DNA of 64,000 bases from assembly GCF_000444875.1 (NCBI RefSeq), contig NC_021985.1, forward strand, positions 186,001 to 250,000, written 5' to 3'. Source of the stretch: Streptomyces collinus Tu 365. GTDB taxonomy: Bacteria; Actinomycetota; Actinomycetes; Streptomycetales; Streptomycetaceae. Shown here in pieces: positions 63,480 to 64,000 of the stretch. The notes below the pieces were generated by a model. It saw only the letters and a program-made list of their open reading frames with translations. It ran no database searches and was not told the origin of the DNA. Each line of letters begins with the position of its first letter. Position 1 is the stretch's first letter. The translations under genes and the position numbers were made by a program.

Positions 63480-64000
63480 ATGGCCTTGATCACGCGTGAC
63501 GTCGACCGGTTTCAGGCCGTCAGGCCCCGCCTTGAGGCCATCGCCTACCGGCTCCTCGGCTCGGCGAGCGAGGCTGAGGACGCCGTACAGGAGACGTTCC
63601 TGCGCTGGCAGGCGGCCGACGTCGAGCGGATCGCGGTGCCCGAGGCATGGCTGACCAAGGTGCTCACCAACCTGTGCCTGAATCAGCTCGCTTCGGCACG
63701 CGCACGACGAGAGAGCTATGTGGGGCGGTGGCTTCCCGAACCGCTGCTCGCCGGGGACCCGATGCTCGGCCCGGCCGAGACCGCCGAGCAACGGGAGTCG
63801 GTGTCCTTTGCCGTCCTGGTCCTGCTGGAGCGCCTGTCCCCCAACGAGCGGGCGGTGTACGTGCTGCGCGAGGCGTTCGACTACCCGCACCGGGAGATCG
63901 CGGAGATCCTCGGCATCACCGAGGCGGCCAGCCAGCAGACTTACCACCGGGCCAAGAAGCACGTCACCGGGGCCAAGGCGCGCACCGAGATCGACGAGGC
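63480..64000 (+). CDS. ECF sigma factor (SigJ/ECF41-like), cut by right edge
   Basis: The visible 173 residues hold region 2 (PRLEAIAYRLLGSASEAEDAVQETFLRW, with WLTKVLTNLCLNQL) and region 4 (LERLSPNERAVYVLREAFDYPHREIAEILGITEAASQQTYHRA). The sequence matches SigJ/ECF41-type factors, which normally carry a C-terminal SnoaL-like domain; that part lies outside the window. AGGATCGGCGC precedes the ATG. ECF41 genes often stand next to a carboxymuconolactone decarboxylase or oxidoreductase gene, not visible here. Confidence 0.9.
   Translation, partial: MALITRDVDRFQAVRPRLEAIAYRLLGSASEAEDAVQETFLRWQAADVERIAVPEAWLTKVLTNLCLNQLASARARRESYVGRWLPEPLLAGDPMLGPAETAEQRESVSFAVLVLLERLSPNERAVYVLREAFDYPHREIAEILGITEAASQQTYHRAKKHVTGAKARTEIDE

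Noticed and set aside
1..64000. tRNA, rRNA or CRISPR features
   Set aside because: None was recognised by eye; a tRNAscan or covariance-model search would be needed to exclude small RNAs.

Overview
The window is high-GC DNA with GTG and TTG starts, strong AGGAGG-type ribosome sites and many 1-4 base gene overlaps. The Tat signals, a mycothiol-dependent enzyme, a BTAD regulator, a possible type VII secretion partner and the gene families all point to a Streptomyces chromosome. The mixture of biosynthetic clusters, a polymorphic toxin, transposase remnants and broken genes suggests an accessory region, perhaps a chromosome arm.

Left part (1-16.4 kb): a class III/IV lanthipeptide synthetase runs off the left edge on the minus strand. 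It is followed by a Tat-exported intradiol dioxygenase, a STAND/LuxR regulator, an MFS transporter with a TTG start and a broken small membrane-protein gene. An SseB-like protein, a WXG-like helical protein, a 1568-residue Rhs/YD-repeat toxin with a papain-like C-terminal domain, and a probable Imm35-type immunity protein form one overlapping operon. A small membrane-anchored protein and a decayed methyltransferase follow.

Middle part (16.4-29.8 kb): two giant proteins of unknown function (1529 and 1098 aa) and a 148-aa protein are co-directional on the minus strand, with a three-helix PASTA protein upstream. Across a divergent promoter region lie a BTAD regulator, an alpha/beta hydrolase and a 78-aa peptidoglycan-binding-like protein whose domain is repeated inside the 1529-aa giant. 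I cannot assign a known pathway.

Lasso cluster (29.8-32.4 kb, minus strand): a 38-codon precursor gene that is easy to overlook, a B protein that appears to join the recognition element and the cysteine protease, and an asparagine-synthetase-like cyclase, in the order A-B-C. The predicted core is GFSGGFYDGHGYQS with a Gly1-Asp8 ring.

32.6-39.8 kb: a DUF6424-like protein, decayed genes, a GH25 lysozyme followed by two small beta-rich proteins in lower-GC DNA, a CGCCTG hexamer array, a Tat-exported hydrolase, a membrane-protein/winged-helix pair, and a serine-resolvase remnant.

39.8-59.3 kb: a biosynthetic cluster built from discrete parts. A minus-strand arm has an adenylation enzyme, an MFS exporter and an ATP-grasp ligase. 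A plus-strand arm has a free-standing condensation domain, a tandem ATP-grasp ligase, a carbamoyltransferase, a KamA-like radical SAM aminomutase, an aminotransferase, a mycothiol-dependent enzyme, a BtrH-like acyltransferase fused to a carrier domain, a discrete carrier protein, two acyl-CoA-dehydrogenase-like enzymes, a phosphopantetheinyl transferase and a second adenylation enzyme. Together they suggest a modified, possibly carbamoylated, beta-amino-acid-containing small peptide or amide; I do not recognise the product.

Right end (59.3-64 kb): a tandem SMI1/KNR4-like protein between two transposase remnants, a secreted DUF4232-like protein, a double-hairpin terminator, a frameshifted gene, a hypothetical gene and an ECF sigma factor cut by the right edge.
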